Origin: Marthasterias glacialis
Taxonomy: Eukaryota; Echinodermata; Asteroidea; Forcipulatida; Asteriidae
DNA: 64,000 nt
Direction: 5' to 3'
Assembly: GCA_911728455.2 (NCBI GenBank)
Contig: OU452222.1
Coordinates: forward strand, 27,828,923 to 27,892,922
The notes under the pieces: model-generated
What the model saw: only the letters and a program-made list of their open reading frames with translations
What the model was told of the DNA's origin: nothing
Databases searched by the model: none
Program-made: the position numbers and the translations under genes
Part shown: one piece after another, positions 24,618 to 36,900 of the stretch
Layout of the letters: every line of letters begins with the position of its first letter
Numbering within the stretch: position 1 is the stretch's first letter

Positions 24618-25683
24618 CTATAGATGCAACAAAAGACAAAAACAGAGAAACATAGTACTTTAGGTGCAGTATAAATATTTTGAGGCAGCAGAAATTCCAA
24701 GTAAAATTGAGCGCTTTTTCAAAGGTGGCAAATAATTTTGGGTGGTGGCAGATGCAATGCTTGAAAAGAGCCTAGGCGCATACCCTATATTCACAAAGGG
24801 TGAAAAATATTGTGATAAGCAACCACTTGAAATTAGGCATTTAATTGGGAAATTAATACATAAAATGCTTACAAATAAACAGGCCTGATTACTTCGTTCT
24901 TGAAAGGGCAAGGGCACCAAGGCATTTTCTTCTTGATAAAGGGCACCTCTATACTGTAATTTTTTAGTGGAACATTTGAAGGGCACCAAGGCAATGACCA
25001 GGGGCAACGCAGGCAATTGCCTCCGTTGCCTCTGTGAAATACCAGGCTTGAATAAATACCTTAGATGCGATGCGACCCAATTCCACGGCAGCATCACCTC
25101 CAGAGTTGCCAAGGCCGATGACAACAACTCGTTTGTCGACCAGATGAAAGGGCGTCTTGTAGTCATGGGTGTGGACTACCTCGCCTTGGAACTCCTCCAG
25201 GCCTGAGAAGGTAGGAATATTGGGCGTGGTATGGTGACCGATGCAGACCATGACAGCATCAAAAAGCTCCACCACACGATCTCCGCCATCTCGTTTCTTG
25301 TGGGTGACCTGCCACCTTCCGGTTGAGTCATAGTCCGCCGCTGGGGTCACGTTTTCAACTTCGGTGTGAAACCGGATGTGGTCCCTCAAGCCGAAGTGGT
25401 CAACGTAGCTCCAAAAGTACTTCTCTATGTAGGTGTGGTGCATGAAGTTTGGATAGTCCTTAGGTATGGGATAGTCACTGTAGCACATCATCTCCTTGCT
25501 GGTGTTGATGATGGTGGACTTATAGACACAACCCTGGCCATCTACGTCCTCACGGTAAGCCCACAGGCCACCAACCCTATCTGATCTCTCAAAGCAAGTT
25601 GCTTCAAGGCCTTCGTCGAGAGAGCATTTTAGGGCAGTGATCCCACTTGCCCCAGCACCAATCACAGCCACTTTCTTGGCCAT
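23652..25683 (-). CDS. fmo: Flavin-containing monooxygenase (FMO), complete, two coding exons
   Basis: FMOs use FAD, NADPH and O2 to oxygenate soft N- and S-nucleophiles at the endoplasmic reticulum. Exon 1 is 25683-25060 (donor gtattt) and exon 2 is 24617-23652 (acceptor atctatag), phase 0, giving 529 aa, the usual FMO length. Visible motifs are the FAD-binding GAGASG (residues 9-14), FERSDRVGGLW (31-41), the FMO segment YKSTIINTSKE, the FMO-identifying FxGxxxHxxxY (165-175, FQGEVVHTHDY), the NADPH-binding GLGNSG (190-195) and ATGY (323-326). The last ~19 residues are hydrophobic, as in membrane-anchored FMOs. The start is supported by canonical spacing to GAGASG. Which FMO subtype it is cannot be told from this alone. 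Confidence 0.95.
25060..25683 (-). CDS. fmo: FMO coding exon 1 (FAD and NADPH domains)
   Basis: It runs from the ATG to TCTAAG before donor gtattt (208 codons, phase 0). It carries both Rossmann glycine motifs and the FMO signature. A strong acceptor (tatttcaacag, exon side beginning at 25742) lies about 58 bp upstream, so the 5' UTR is probably spliced. Confidence 0.93.
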
Positions 25684-25741
25684 TATACCGCAGGTGGCTT
25701 AGACTGTCTCACAGTTTTTACAAGTTGAATGCTTGATGCTC

Positions 25742-25744
25742 CCT
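25742..25744 (-). promoter_or_regulatory. Probable 5'-UTR splice acceptor of FMO
   Basis: The minus strand reads ctttttatttcaacag followed by GGAGC, a good pyrimidine-rich acceptor upstream of the FMO ATG. It implies an untranslated first exon farther upstream, which I could not place. Confidence 0.5.
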
Positions 25745-25926
25745 GTTGAAATAAAAAGACCGAAAAAAAAGAAATGACGTCAGTTTCCATTGCACAATGC
25801 AAAGGAGACGACCGACTCCTTTCCTTATGGAAAAATGAGCCATTTTATCTATTTATTCAATTTTGTTTCTATCTCGGGAGAACATTTTAAGTATACTTTA
25901 CTCAATATCAATTATCATGTCGAGTC

Positions 25927-26023
25927 GCTGCGATATTTGTAACCCTCCCTCCTCCATCGTCAAGAGGATCCTCCGCCCATTAGCCCTCTCCATGGTAGGA
26001 TGGAGGGTTACGATTATCGCAGC
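25927..26023. mobile_element. 97-bp palindromic element upstream of FMO
   Basis: gctgcgatatttgtaaccctcc on the left pairs with ggagggttacgattatcgcagc on the right, giving about 30-bp inverted ends. Confidence 0.6.
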
Positions 26024-27489
26024 TGCATGTTGAGCTGATGGAAGCGCAAGTCACCACTGGTCACTATTGATGATCCAGTATTTCCAACTTATCCAGTTTG
26101 GGTTGAAAGTGACTTGTTCAGAGAGAGCTCCAAGTCTAAATGTGCCATCAGGAAGGACCACTATTTCTCCGACAGTTTTAAGACTTAACTTGCAAACTGA
26201 ACCCATTTTGACATTGAATCTTACCTCTTTTGGTCTGGCACTCTAACAAACTCTAATAAATTGCCGTCAGTCAGCTTGGAAGTTGTAGGCCTACTATGAA
26301 GCATAGACTAAAGATATAAGCCAATGTAGGAACCACAATATACTGGTGCAATACCACGTATTGTTATTTAAATTATATTACAATGAGACCAGTATAATTT
26401 ATACTTGTCTAGCTGCTATGCAAATTAGTGTCAAGACTAGAGGTCAGAGTCTAAAGATCAAAGAATACTTAGAAAATGTGTTGACTACATTACAACATAC
26501 TGAATATTATAACTTTGCAGGGGCGTTACCGTCACCAGGTTGTGTTGACTTGATCTTGATTAGGTAATTGACAGGCTCCCACTGCAGCAACACTCAATGG
26601 GAGACATTAGAAAAAGGATTAGAGGATTAGAAAACGATCGATGTGGTGGGTTGGGGGGTTGGCGATTGTCAACTCGTGATAACTTTTGTGGCGGGCGAGG
26701 GGACGGTGACAAGATTGCCAATTCTCGGGGAAGCATACAACCACATTAGAGTGGCACGTTCTTTGTTTTTTGTTTGTTTTGTTTTCCAATCTTGGTTCGG
26801 AGTCAGACAGATTGTTAAAACAAAACCACAAAAAACCATAACGTTAGTCACATAAATAGTGTCAGTCACGTCACTCGTCATAGACATGGTCATGTCACTT
26901 GTCAGTAGTACATGTAGTGTACGCTGGATTCATAAAAAAAACCGTGCCACTGCCACAGTTTTAACGCCAGCGTTACGACTCAAACGAGTATCGTGTAAAT
27001 TTTAAGATAAGACACAATTTAGAATGGAATTTTAATTTAAATTATGTGTAATTCTTACCGTCGTTAATGTCATCAATTACCATCGAATGGCTATTTCAGC
27101 AAGTTAGTTTGTTTACATTATTCAGTTATATTTTGCAGTGGCCATGGCCTGGTCATGTCTCAAGGGGGCGCTCTGTGCGGGCAAAGAGCGACGGACCCAT
27201 GCCACGAGACGATCATGCAGTTCGTGATAAGGTGGGGGTCAACGGTCAAAGGTAGCCTTGCGGTTGTACAAAATTTTAGGCTAATCTGACCTCCTCGTCA
27301 GAAAAAAATACATAAATTATGGGGAAACATGATTTTTGACCAAAAAAATTGGCAAAAACTGTCAAAAACACCTTCTCGTAACGAGTTGTGAAACTGATTT
27401 GATGTCATCATGTAGCACGTTAGTGAATTAAATGTGGAAAGTTTCATCAAAATCGGTCGAAAACCTTGGCAAATACGAAAGGGGAGACA

Positions 27490-27830
27490 CTATAGACCAT
27501 GTTACCTGTGACATCACATGTTTACAAAAGAGCCACAGAACCTGGACTTCCTGCAGGCAGGAATTTGTACACGGCTCAATGGGAAAATACTTTAAATCTT
27601 TCATTTTATGGAGATTGCACTGTCCGATTGTCATCAACTTTGGATATGAAGGAAAGGGGCACATCTCACAACTAGTTCAGCTCTCATTTTAATAGCCATT
27701 GAATTTATGTGGAAATTATGGTACAAAATGTAAAATTTCTCATATGTCCCATGCAGTATCTTGCCTGCCAGTAATTGCCCTGGAATGTACAAGGTCACTC
27801 TTTTGTAAACAAGGGTCACATGGTCTATAG
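27490..27830. mobile_element. 341-bp MITE with CTATAGACCATG ends
   Basis: The left end ctatagaccatgttacc and the right end (inverse) ctatagaccatgtgacc match. Both arms continue through gtttacaaaagag. It abuts the giant palindrome on its right. Confidence 0.7.
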
Positions 27831-27831
27831 G

Positions 27832-28487
27832 TACTCCTAGAACTATGAGGTTCGTTCCGCTATCGTCTCCACGAACCTCATAGAGTGACATGTACAAAAT
27901 CCTATTCGAAACGTTCTGCCCTTCACATTTACATGGCTACAGTTCTTTTTTGTAATCAGATCTCGCCAAAACTAGTCTCTATGTGTTCTTTCAACTCTCA
28001 TCGAGCGTTGCACTGGTCCAGAAAATCCACTCCGCAAACTAAAAGTTGTTAAAAAGTGATTAATTCTCACCGTAACTCAGATCCCATTCAAACAGTATTG
28101 CAACAAATATGGCGCCGGAGCTGCAAAATTAACTGGTACGCGGAACCAGCCCATAGGACCAGCGCACCGCATAGCAGCATACCAGTTAATTTTGCAACTC
28201 CGGTCGCCATATTTGTTGCAATACTGTTTGAATGGGATCTGAGTTACGGTGAGAATTTATCCCTTTTTAACAACGTTTAGTTTGCGGAGTGGATTTTCTG
28301 GACCAGTGCAACGCTCGATGAGAGTTGAAAGAACACATAGAGCCTAGTTTTGGCGAGATCTGATTACAAAAAAGAACTGTAGCCATGTAAATGTGAAGGG
28401 CAGAAAGTTTCGAATAGGATTTTGTACATGTCACTCTATGAGGCTCGTGGAGACGATAGCCGAACGAACCTCATAGTTCTAGGAGTA
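27832..28487. mobile_element. 656-bp giant palindrome (foldback transposon)
   Basis: Two near-identical inverted arms of about 306 bp (27832-28137 and 28180-28487) flank a spacer of about 40 bp. The ends read TACTCCTAGAACTATGAGG. CTATAGG lies on both sides (27825-27831, 28490-28496) and may be a target duplication. A single arm recurs at 48976-49188. Confidence 0.8.
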
Positions 28488-29242
28488 CACTATAGGTTGA
28501 TCTCAAATTGAAGAATTTTTCATCTTTGTTGACCGTAAGCAAACAAAATAACTATCCAGAAATTCCCCTTTTTGCAGAAGTTTGTCAGTGCCCCATTCTC
28601 ACTGATAGTTATTTTAAGGCAATTTTGGTGTATAATTACAGCCGCGTTTATTCCCTTAAACTTCATCGTTCAATAACCAACTTCTAGAAAGAAGATTTAA
28701 CCAATCCTGGATCAGCAGGGATTACCACAATGCTGATTTTTTTTTAACGCTTGCTAGTGGATCCCCCCACCTAGTATAAATAGCTTCATCCGACGAAACT
28801 GTTCATTATGACCCCATATATACACACAACGAAGACAGCTCTAATGTTACTGAATGTAAACTGCATGCACATGACAAGAACATTGGCATGTTAAAATTTA
28901 CATAATTATTTGCTGATCGTACGGGAGAATCCCACATACAAATTAATCGCCAGGGCATTGCTGAGTATAAAGCATTTTATCATTTAAATTTATAAAATGA
29001 ATTATTTTGAACCCTTTCCCCATACTCAAATAACCAACAATTTCATTATGCAGCGAATTGTTGTTGTTCTTTACGTAAATAAAAAAAGTTGTTGTATTGC
29101 CTATAAGGCCTGAGGCTTCTGTCCCATTACCTGTATGTTATTTCCTACAGAGGCTTGGGAAGCAGATTTCTGCATGAGGAACTTCGGCACCACCCAGTTG
29201 ATAATCAACAAAACGGAAACTAATTCGATTACTTTCTAACCA

Positions 29243-29425
29243 GTTGCCGCCGGGATTCTTTTGTTGTTGTTTTTGTTGTTGCCCCCCCCCCCCCTCTGGC
29301 GGGACTCTTTTGGAGGAATCTATTTTCTTTGTGGGCTTCGCTGGCACAAAGAAACCCAGACTTGACAATGCCAGTAGAGCAAAGATTCTCTTTATTGGAT
29401 CGTCCGTTTTGTTTTCTCGACTGAC
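29243..29425 (+). repeat. Interspersed repeat, copy 1
   Basis: It shares gttgccgccgggatt, gctggcacaaa, aaagattctctttattggat and gtccgttttgtt with the inverse copy at 47.3 kb. A poly(C) run interrupts this copy. Confidence 0.55.
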
Positions 29426-30454
29426 AAGATAATATAGTCTCTTTCGGCAAATCCAGCAAAAATTAATTCCATTTCATCAACACGCATTCAATTTTCTCCC
29501 TAGTTCAATCAAACCGGGGTTTCTTTTTAACTACTACTACATACCATTTCGTTTTCGTGCGCACATGATTTCGTTCTTCCCATTCAGGTTCGTTCTGGTC
29601 AGTCTACAATAATTTTTAGTCATGTTCATTCATAGGCAATCAAGACTACATTTTCACAATTCTTCACTTAAATTTCCTATTAATTATATTGAATGGTTAA
29701 CCAGCCTCTTGCTGCTGGCTTTTATGAATTTGAATGATCTTGTTTGACCATTGAATTCTAAGCTGTTGAAATTGAACTACTCCTTTTAAATTTAACTGCT
29801 GAAACGGCATTGAGTGAACCGGGTTTTCAATTGAATAAGTTTTTGTTGAAATTGGCAGAGAAAATCTATAAATAAAAATAGGTGACGTGGTTGATTGCTT
29901 CTATTTATTTTTAACTTAAAAAAAAAGAAGAGAGAAAGAAGAAAAAGTGGTAGTGGTGGGGGTTGTTGGGGAGGGTACTAAACACAATAGTTATAACACC
30001 TACAAGTACTATTGTGAGTTCCATTGTTTAATACTTTTATTATCATCAAAGTTTTAAAAATGTTTTATAGCAACAATTATTTAAAAAAAGGACATTTTAA
30101 CTATCTTTATAAACAACCAAACAGGTTAAAAGAGAACATTAACAATGATAAGTACAATACTGTATTGCAAACTTGTACCTTTGTCTTCAAAATATTGCAA
30201 AGTTAAAAGGTAAGGGTCAAAGGTAAAACATGCACAAAGCTTTTATGAGAAAGTTCAATGTGATAGAACCTTTAACCAGGCACGTACAAGTTTTTTATTC
30301 TATTGCTCATATATTAACTCTGGTAGGTGTACAGGGCATAATTTCATAAGGCTTCCTAATCATAAAGCAAAATCAAAACAAAAACAAAACCAAAACAAGA
30401 AACAAACAAAAAAACAAACAAACAAACAAACAAACAAACCAACAACCCAACAAA

Positions 30455-30597
30455 CACTTATGCTTACCAGAAGAAAAAGCTACCAGCCACAGTACTATGT
30501 GTGGTGTTTGCAACTGTTTTCTTGATCATTTTTGCTTAGCAGTTAACTGTTAAGCACTATCGTCTACTTAAGCACCTTCATGAAATTGTGGGCCCTG
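30455..30597. mobile_element. Same MITE family, copy 3
   Basis: It reads gcttaccagaagaaaaagct, accagccac.gta, ttttgcttagcagttaac and ends ttcatgaaattgtgggccc, like the copies at 2.9 and 7.8 kb. Confidence 0.45.
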
Positions 30598-31274
30598 TTC
30601 TTTGCCTCCATGTTTACTCACTTATGATCTTCCTTTAAATGTTAACATTAAACTCACAAACGGTATAACAAGTTTTACCAACAAAGTTTATGACGTTATG
30701 GGGGTAAACACAGCATACAATAAGGCCAAATTTTTGTTATTGTATAAAAAATTAATGCCTGTTTTTTTTTTTTTAAGTCAGATTTTGAAAGTTTTTGGAA
30801 AATTACACGTACCTAATTAATTTACATTTAAAAATATGGCACTTTTGAAAATCGCAGCATCTGCCTCGGCATGGTCAGTACATTTGAAAATAGGAACTTT
30901 CGGTATTGAATTTTAAACAAAGCAAAAAGCCAGACCTGAAGCACGAATCCATGGCTTCAAAATGGGCTCAAGTCAACTCCACTCCATAGAGTTACATACT
31001 AAGGAACTAGAGGGCATACAAAACCATGCGACACGGCCCGGCAAAAAGCATTTTTTGACCACTGAGAAAATGGCGCTGACCAATCATATTACACTGGTCA
31101 CTCATCAGTTTACACAGCAAACATTTTCTAAGTGGACATCTGTATGCAATTGACCCATAGGGATTTTTCACCCATGATGGGTCAGCGGAGTTCCGTGCGT
31201 GACATAGCGAGTGCTCCCCCTAGTTCTTATAGACTCTACTCTACTCTGCTATTATCAAAGTGGTAACAGGGTAA

Positions 31275-31380
31275 GATTTCACAAAACTAGTCCTGACTTA
31301 TGACTAGTCCTTTAAGTTGGGACTCGTTACTCGTCCTAACTCGATTTCAGACTAGTCCTAGCGCTTTGTGAAATCCACAC
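31275..31380 (-). mobile_element. Palindromic GGATTTCACAAAGCGCTAGGAC element, copy 1
   Basis: gatttcacaaaactagtcct at one end and actagtcctagcgctttgtg at the other are inverted versions of each other. The interior is made of short GACTAGTCCTAA-type repeats. Confidence 0.65.
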
Positions 31381-31701
31381 CAGATACTACATCAAGTGTT
31401 TGAAACTTTGACAAACTCATGACTTCTCCAACCACCGAAGTCTCTACAAGCTTCTGAAATGCCAAAGTGGCACATGTGCGGGGTAGGTACCTCTGTAGCG
31501 AAGGGGGGAAATAGAGGTGGTTATATACCCAAAGGAATCTCTGTAAGTCATTAAGGTTAATTTTTTCCCCATCAACATTGATCAATGTTTTGAATGGGCA
31601 GAGGGGAAAATTTGCAACATTGCTCATGAGAAATACGCCCAAAATAAAATTATTCATAATTTTTTTTCCGGGAGTCTTCCAACGGGAAACTTAAGAACAA
31701 T

Positions 31702-32252
31702 AAGTGGCAGCAGACTTAAAGGGCCCATGAAGAGGTTTTTTGTCACGGAACATTTTTGTGGCTTAATATATGGTTTGAAATTAACAAAACATAGTATTGA
31801 CTATTTTGATGTGTCTGTTATGCGTTAACACACTTTAATTGAGCCCCAAAAACGTGTGCCATTTGATTGCGCAATGATCTGTGACGTAGACTGTGGTAAA
31901 ACATTTCAAAGACGGCTCTGGTGCCGAGTGGTCAACAATGCATTGTGTGTTATTGTCACACACATGGACCTGGTCAGCCGTTCCACTGTCTACGTCACAG
32001 ATTTTATGTTAATGAGGAAGGGTGGGCGGAGCGCGGCAACCCCCTAATTTTAGAAATCGTTATTTCTACGATTCATACGCATGAAAAATGTGAAAAAATT
32101 AAAGATATACTATAATAGGCATACTTTATTTTTTTAACCAATAATAAAAAATAATTCATGAGACCTTTAACAGGTAAATTTCTATTGTTTATGTATTTCT
32201 GAACATGCACACATTTCTGAGAACTGGTAAGTCTGCTGCCACCTAGTGTCCC
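31702..32252. mobile_element. Palindromic short element interrupted by a second MITE
   Basis: The outer element has ends related to GGTGGCAGCAGACTTAC and its inverse (gtaagtctgctgccacc). An uninterrupted relative is at 56605-56725. Here it is split at GACTTAA/TTAACAGG by the insertion at 31720-32166. Confidence 0.65.
31716..32170. mobile_element. Inner MITE with TTAA duplication
   Basis: A 447-bp insertion between TTAA copies (31716-31719, 32167-32170). Its ends AGGGCCCATGAAGAGG and AGGTCTCATGAATTAT are imperfect inverted repeats. It interrupts an older element, so it is the younger of the two. Confidence 0.65.
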
Positions 32253-32798
32253 TGAAAGTCTCTCATTCGATGTGTCTCTCAGAAATGCTGTTTCTTTTTA
32301 CAAAAACCTTAAAATTACTTTTTTTGTTTGGCACAGATGGCGCAAAGTTTGCCGATCAGCAGGTGACAAAGTTTGTGTTCTTGTGACAAAGTTGTGTTCT
32401 TGAATCACAGCAGATTAAAGACCGTTTCCATTCCTAAACTAAACCAGTGAAGAGTTTGATATTAGCACCATTTAAAAAAACAACAACAACTAACAAGCAC
32501 ATAATTAAAAATGACAAAAGGATTGAAGATCAGTTTATGGGATAGTAAATCATTTTTGTTTTTGGACACCACCCTCAAATCCTACAATGAGCATACCAGC
32601 AGCGGCAGTTTTGTCATCCAGGAGGATGTACCTTATATTGATTCAAAGAGTGTAAACATACCAGCAGCGGCAGCTATCTCATCATTACCGAAGCTGCTCC
32701 CTAATACCGTTTGAATGGGATTCAAATCACTCGACAACATGAAGTTCTTTTCTTGAGTTACGGCACAAGAGAAGGAGTAACATTGCCATCACAAGTAA

Positions 32799-32968
32799 TA
32801 GACCTTTATCATGTTGCGGCCATCTTGATTTTCTCCTATTCAAATGGCTGTAACCAAACCGAGGCTGGAAGGAGAAATAGTCTGGTTCCTTTTCATGCAA
32901 TGAATATTAGCATTCATTATTGTTGTTGGATACAAGGAACATGACCAAGATGGTGGCAGCATGATACC
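32799..32968. mobile_element. TAGACCTTTATCATG MITE, copy 1
   Basis: The ends tagacctttatcatg and catgata (inverse) flank gccatcttg...caagatgg. The interior gtaaccaaaccgaggctgga and atagtctggttcct recurs at 35.3 and 41.6 kb. Confidence 0.65.
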
Positions 32969-33468
32969 TATGCTGCTACCTTATCCATATCTTCCTGACT
33001 GGTCACAGTACATAAACACTGTTCCTGCCTAAGCTCATGTAGTGCGCATTGCTGCATTACAGTAAACATTCACTGTCTACAGCCTTGCGAATAAACATAT
33101 CCAACCAAACTGTATGCTGTTGGAAAAAGTACACCCATTCTTTTTAACACCCAGTTGTTGGGACTCCTCATTGTTCTACTATTCCCTTTTCTAAAGAATC
33201 CCTCTGTGGGGACAGGGTTTGACAAAGAAAAACGTTGCAGGGCCTTTGCTCCATTGTATAAAAGTCCCCACAACGGTGTGTAAGCCTGTCCACAGTTCTC
33301 TTTAACGCAATATATATTTTGCCACGTTTCCTGTCTCATATTATTTGCAATGAGATTATTCAGAAAGACACTAAACTTATTGTTCATAGCATACAGTATT
33401 TCCCCAAGGCATGCATTGACAGCGATGATGTGTTCTATGGGAAATCCCTATAGGTAGGCAGACACAGG

Positions 33469-33679
33469 TTAAAGGGGCTGTGTTGTTATGATCATAGCAG
33501 TAAATGGAAAAACTCAGTTATTACGTGGGCGTGCACGCCAGCGGTCACATCACAGTTTGACAAAGACGGCACCCTTTGTGATTTGACCGCAAGCGTGTGC
33601 GTACAGTATCAGGGTGAGAGCTCATCTTTCCATGCACAGCCACAGGCCTGCTATTATTATGACGACACAGCCCCTTTAA
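33469..33679. mobile_element. TTAA-flanked MITE, copy 2, downstream of cdt1
   Basis: Same family as the copy at 3.8 kb: TTAA at 33469-33472 and 33676-33679, the same AGGGGCTGTG ends and the same interior (gtgatttgaccgcaagcg). It begins about 120 bp after the cdt1 stop. Confidence 0.8.
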
Positions 33680-33795
33680 ATTGGTTTATAGAGAGCCACC
33701 ACAGTCGAAACCAACAGCAGTGACATGATTGGCAATGACTGACTCATTTTTCTTTTGACAGCAAGAGTTAGCAACCCTTCAATGAAACCCACTTT

Positions 33796-33971
33796 TCAAC
33801 TCTGACCTTTGTCGTATTTACTTTCCCTCAGTAGCCGATGTAGTCTGTCGTTGACCTGGACCATGTCTTTCGCTTTGTTGATCTTAAGGTATTGTTCCTT
33901 GCGTACTGTCACCTTGCTAACCCACTCAGGCAGTATCTCCACCATCAAGGAAACATGCTTCTCACATTGAG
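33796..33971 (-). CDS. cdt1: cdt1 coding exon 12 with stop codon
   Basis: The acceptor is tgcacacag. It encodes AQCEKHVSLMVEILPEWVSK, then YLKINKAKDM and DRLHRLL, the conserved C-terminal end of Cdt1, and stops at TGA (33796-33798). I saw no clear AATAAA close by. A TTAA-flanked MITE begins about 120 bp downstream and may lie in the 3' UTR. Confidence 0.93.
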
Positions 33972-36900
33972 CTGTGTGCAAAATTCATAAAACATATTTT
34001 ATCTTTTTCAAAAGTCGTTAAACTTCTTGTGAAAAAATGCAAGGGTTTTTTGAATCTGTTAATGTGGCACAACAACTTCTTCTTCTTCCCCATAACCCAA
34101 CTGACCATTCAAAAATCGTTGATCGTAAATTTGTTGCCCATAATTTGAAAAATTTCCTAACCCACTGCATGTTTCACTGCTATAGCACCAGAATTCGAGA
34201 CTTAACTGAAATATTTCATCAAACACGCAGTCCCAATTCATTTCCTGGGCCCAATTTCATAGCACTGCTTTCCAAAGAATTCTGCGCTAATGGCACCCAC
34301 GTCCTCCCTCCTATGGGCCGTGGCAGGGCGTAAGCTCAGAATTCTACGGTGAGCATTGCCATGACATTTGGCCCAGATGTGCAGTACATGTTTAGACTAA
34401 TCCAATAAACTCGTTCATGGATTGGTGTATACGCATCAAATTTGTGAACTTTCCTTTCACCCAGGGGGTATAAATGGGTACCTGCGAGGGTAGAGGTTGA
34501 TATTGTGTTTGAAAAAGCCTTCAGAGCGCCACGGCAGCTCGGGGCTGTATACTCCCCAGGGAGCTGAGAAAGATTACAGGAATATTATTGGCCAATGACC
34601 AGGGCACTAATGTAAAGTGCATTGAGACATTATTGTGAAATACCCTATGTAAGAACTTGTTATTATTATCAGGCATGCAACTTGAACTTAACAAAAAAAA
34701 ACATCAAGGAATTCCAATCTTTGCAAGACTTTGTACAGTGTTTTTCAATTTTCAATGGCATAAGTGTGAGGAGAAAAACAAGGAAATCAGCTGATCTGAG
34801 GAAAAGTTGCATGGCCGTACCATTATTATGTTGCAAAACAACTGCAGGTAGATTAGTTTGTCCTTGGTCAATGAACTTTATTCTCTCGCTGTGCACATGC
34901 AAACAAAATCCTTAAAAGTTTTGATGTTTCCCTTCCTACTGACCCTCTTTTTTCCCTAGCATGTTACAAAAAAACAAAGTCATTATTATTATTATTTTGC
35001 ATAAAAAGACACTTAAGGTGCTTCTAAATATTAACACTAACAATTATCAAAACAGGCCAACGAACAAATCTGAAAATTGCTCTAAAAGAAAATTACTAAA
35101 TTACTAAGCCTTAAATAATGAATAATTAAAATTTAGTCATACAAGAAAATAAATAAGGCGAGAAGAAGAAGAGATCCAAAAATACTATAATCAAATGAGA
35201 CCATCACAGAATGAAAACAGGTCCACATTGAAGACACTTAAGTCACTTTGCAATTTAATAAAACCAGAAATTTGATCCAAAGCACCTCCAACTCCTTGAT
35301 ATCCGATAGACCTTTCACACAGCAAACATTTGGTATAGACCTTTATCATGGTGCAGCCATCTTGATTTTCTCCCATTCAAACCAATGTAACCAAACCGAG
35401 GCTGGAAGGGCAAATAGTCTGGTTCCTTTTTGTACAATGAATATTAGCATATATTACTGTTATTGGATATAGGGAACATGACCAAGATGGTTGCAGCATG
35501 ATAAAGGACAATTGCAAACAATTGTGTGCATCACTGGAAGCCTTGGTTTTGATTTGAAAGTTCACGGAAGGCACTTCAAGAGAAATTCCATCTGCCTGGT
35601 GTCAAATAGTTACCTTTGGATAACGCTGATGGGTAGCTCTCTGTTAGTTTCTGTACTGCAGACTCCACTGGTATGGCTGCTTTTTTCTCAGCTATGAAAT
35701 ATCTGAGTTTATTTTGTCAAGAAAAAACAAATTGCAATCAGCAATGCTTAATTAATACTGCATTCAGGTTGGCTCAGTTGTTTCTTTCCCCGCCTTTCAC
35801 CTCTGTGGACCCCGGTTCGAATCACGGACTGGAGCCTTGCATGTGGATTGGGTTTTCAGTCCCTACCTGATTGTGTGGGTTTTCTCCTATATGGGGTTTT
35901 CTCCCACATCTAAAACTGACATTTCTTTATCATCTTCTCTACACAGGTATCTTCAGGCCTACGGGTCACAGTGCTAGTCACTTTTGAGGGTCCCTCGGTT
36001 TCATTACCAGAAAGATATCAATAAAAAAAAAATTAAAATAAATACTGATGAGAAAACAATAGCATTAAAAAAGTAAACAGATCACATTTATGACGGTCAA
36101 CACTGTTCATAAAGACGCTTGGTCAGTTGAGCAACTGGGGGGGGGGGGGCACAGGGTGCGTGGCACATGTGAAAAGTTGTTGTATGTTTTACATTTTGAA
36201 ACAGCATCATCTGTCAAAACTCGTTCAGAGAAAAAATAAAGTAAAATTTAAATTTTTTCGGCGAAAATCAGGCTATGCATTCTTTAACCAGTACCAAATC
36301 CCACCAGAAACTCTTAAATGTTTTTTTCCCAAAGACCATAGTTTGTTTTTACCATCTCAAATGGAAACAATGTTGCTTCATTACTTGAATTAAAACAGTG
36401 ACATATTAATAGGCCTCATTTTGACTGCAAGAGGGCACAATACTAATTCCATTTTGAAAGTACAAAAATACTTCAAAACACTAAAAAATACAAATTTTCC
36501 AAGCAAATATCTCGCACTGATTACTTTGTAAAACTGCCAATGAAAAAAAAACCTCAAAGTTGTATATTATCTGCTTTATCAGAGGTCTAATTGCATCTGG
36601 TTTACCACACTATTTCTATGGTTTGACCCCCAATGTACCCCCAAAGGGCGCCCTCTTGCAGTAAAAAATAAGGCCAATTAAAGTCCAAGTTTAAAACGTA
36701 CATTTCTATCATTTTGCGCTTATGGCCTTTATTGGAGACTGCCCAAACACAACAGTCAACTCAGCCATGCAACTTTGTAGTTGTAAAAAAAAGAAGTAAA
36801 AAAAAAGGAAATGCCAGCCACTTTGCACAGTACTTTTCAGTTTTCTATAGCAATATTTTGTTTTAAACAAAGAGGAAATTAGCTGATCAGCTCCAGGGAA

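Larger units (their letters stand above)
26030..33460. other. Non-genic stretch between FMO and cdt1
   Basis: Held mainly by the giant palindrome, adjacent and nested MITEs and simple AT-rich sequence. Outside them (about 26030-27480, 28500-29240, 29450-30450, 30600-31270) I see nothing I can name. The upstream exon and promoter of FMO should lie in the first part. Confidence 0.55.

Noticed and set aside
24660..25166. 168-codon minus ORF in the middle of FMO
   Set aside because: It is out of frame with FMO exon 1 and runs into the FMO intron.
34840..34895. Candidate cdt1 exon after acceptor tgcacag (minus strand)
   Set aside because: Its phase and sequence do not fit Cdt1. The exon at 35702-35614 fits both.
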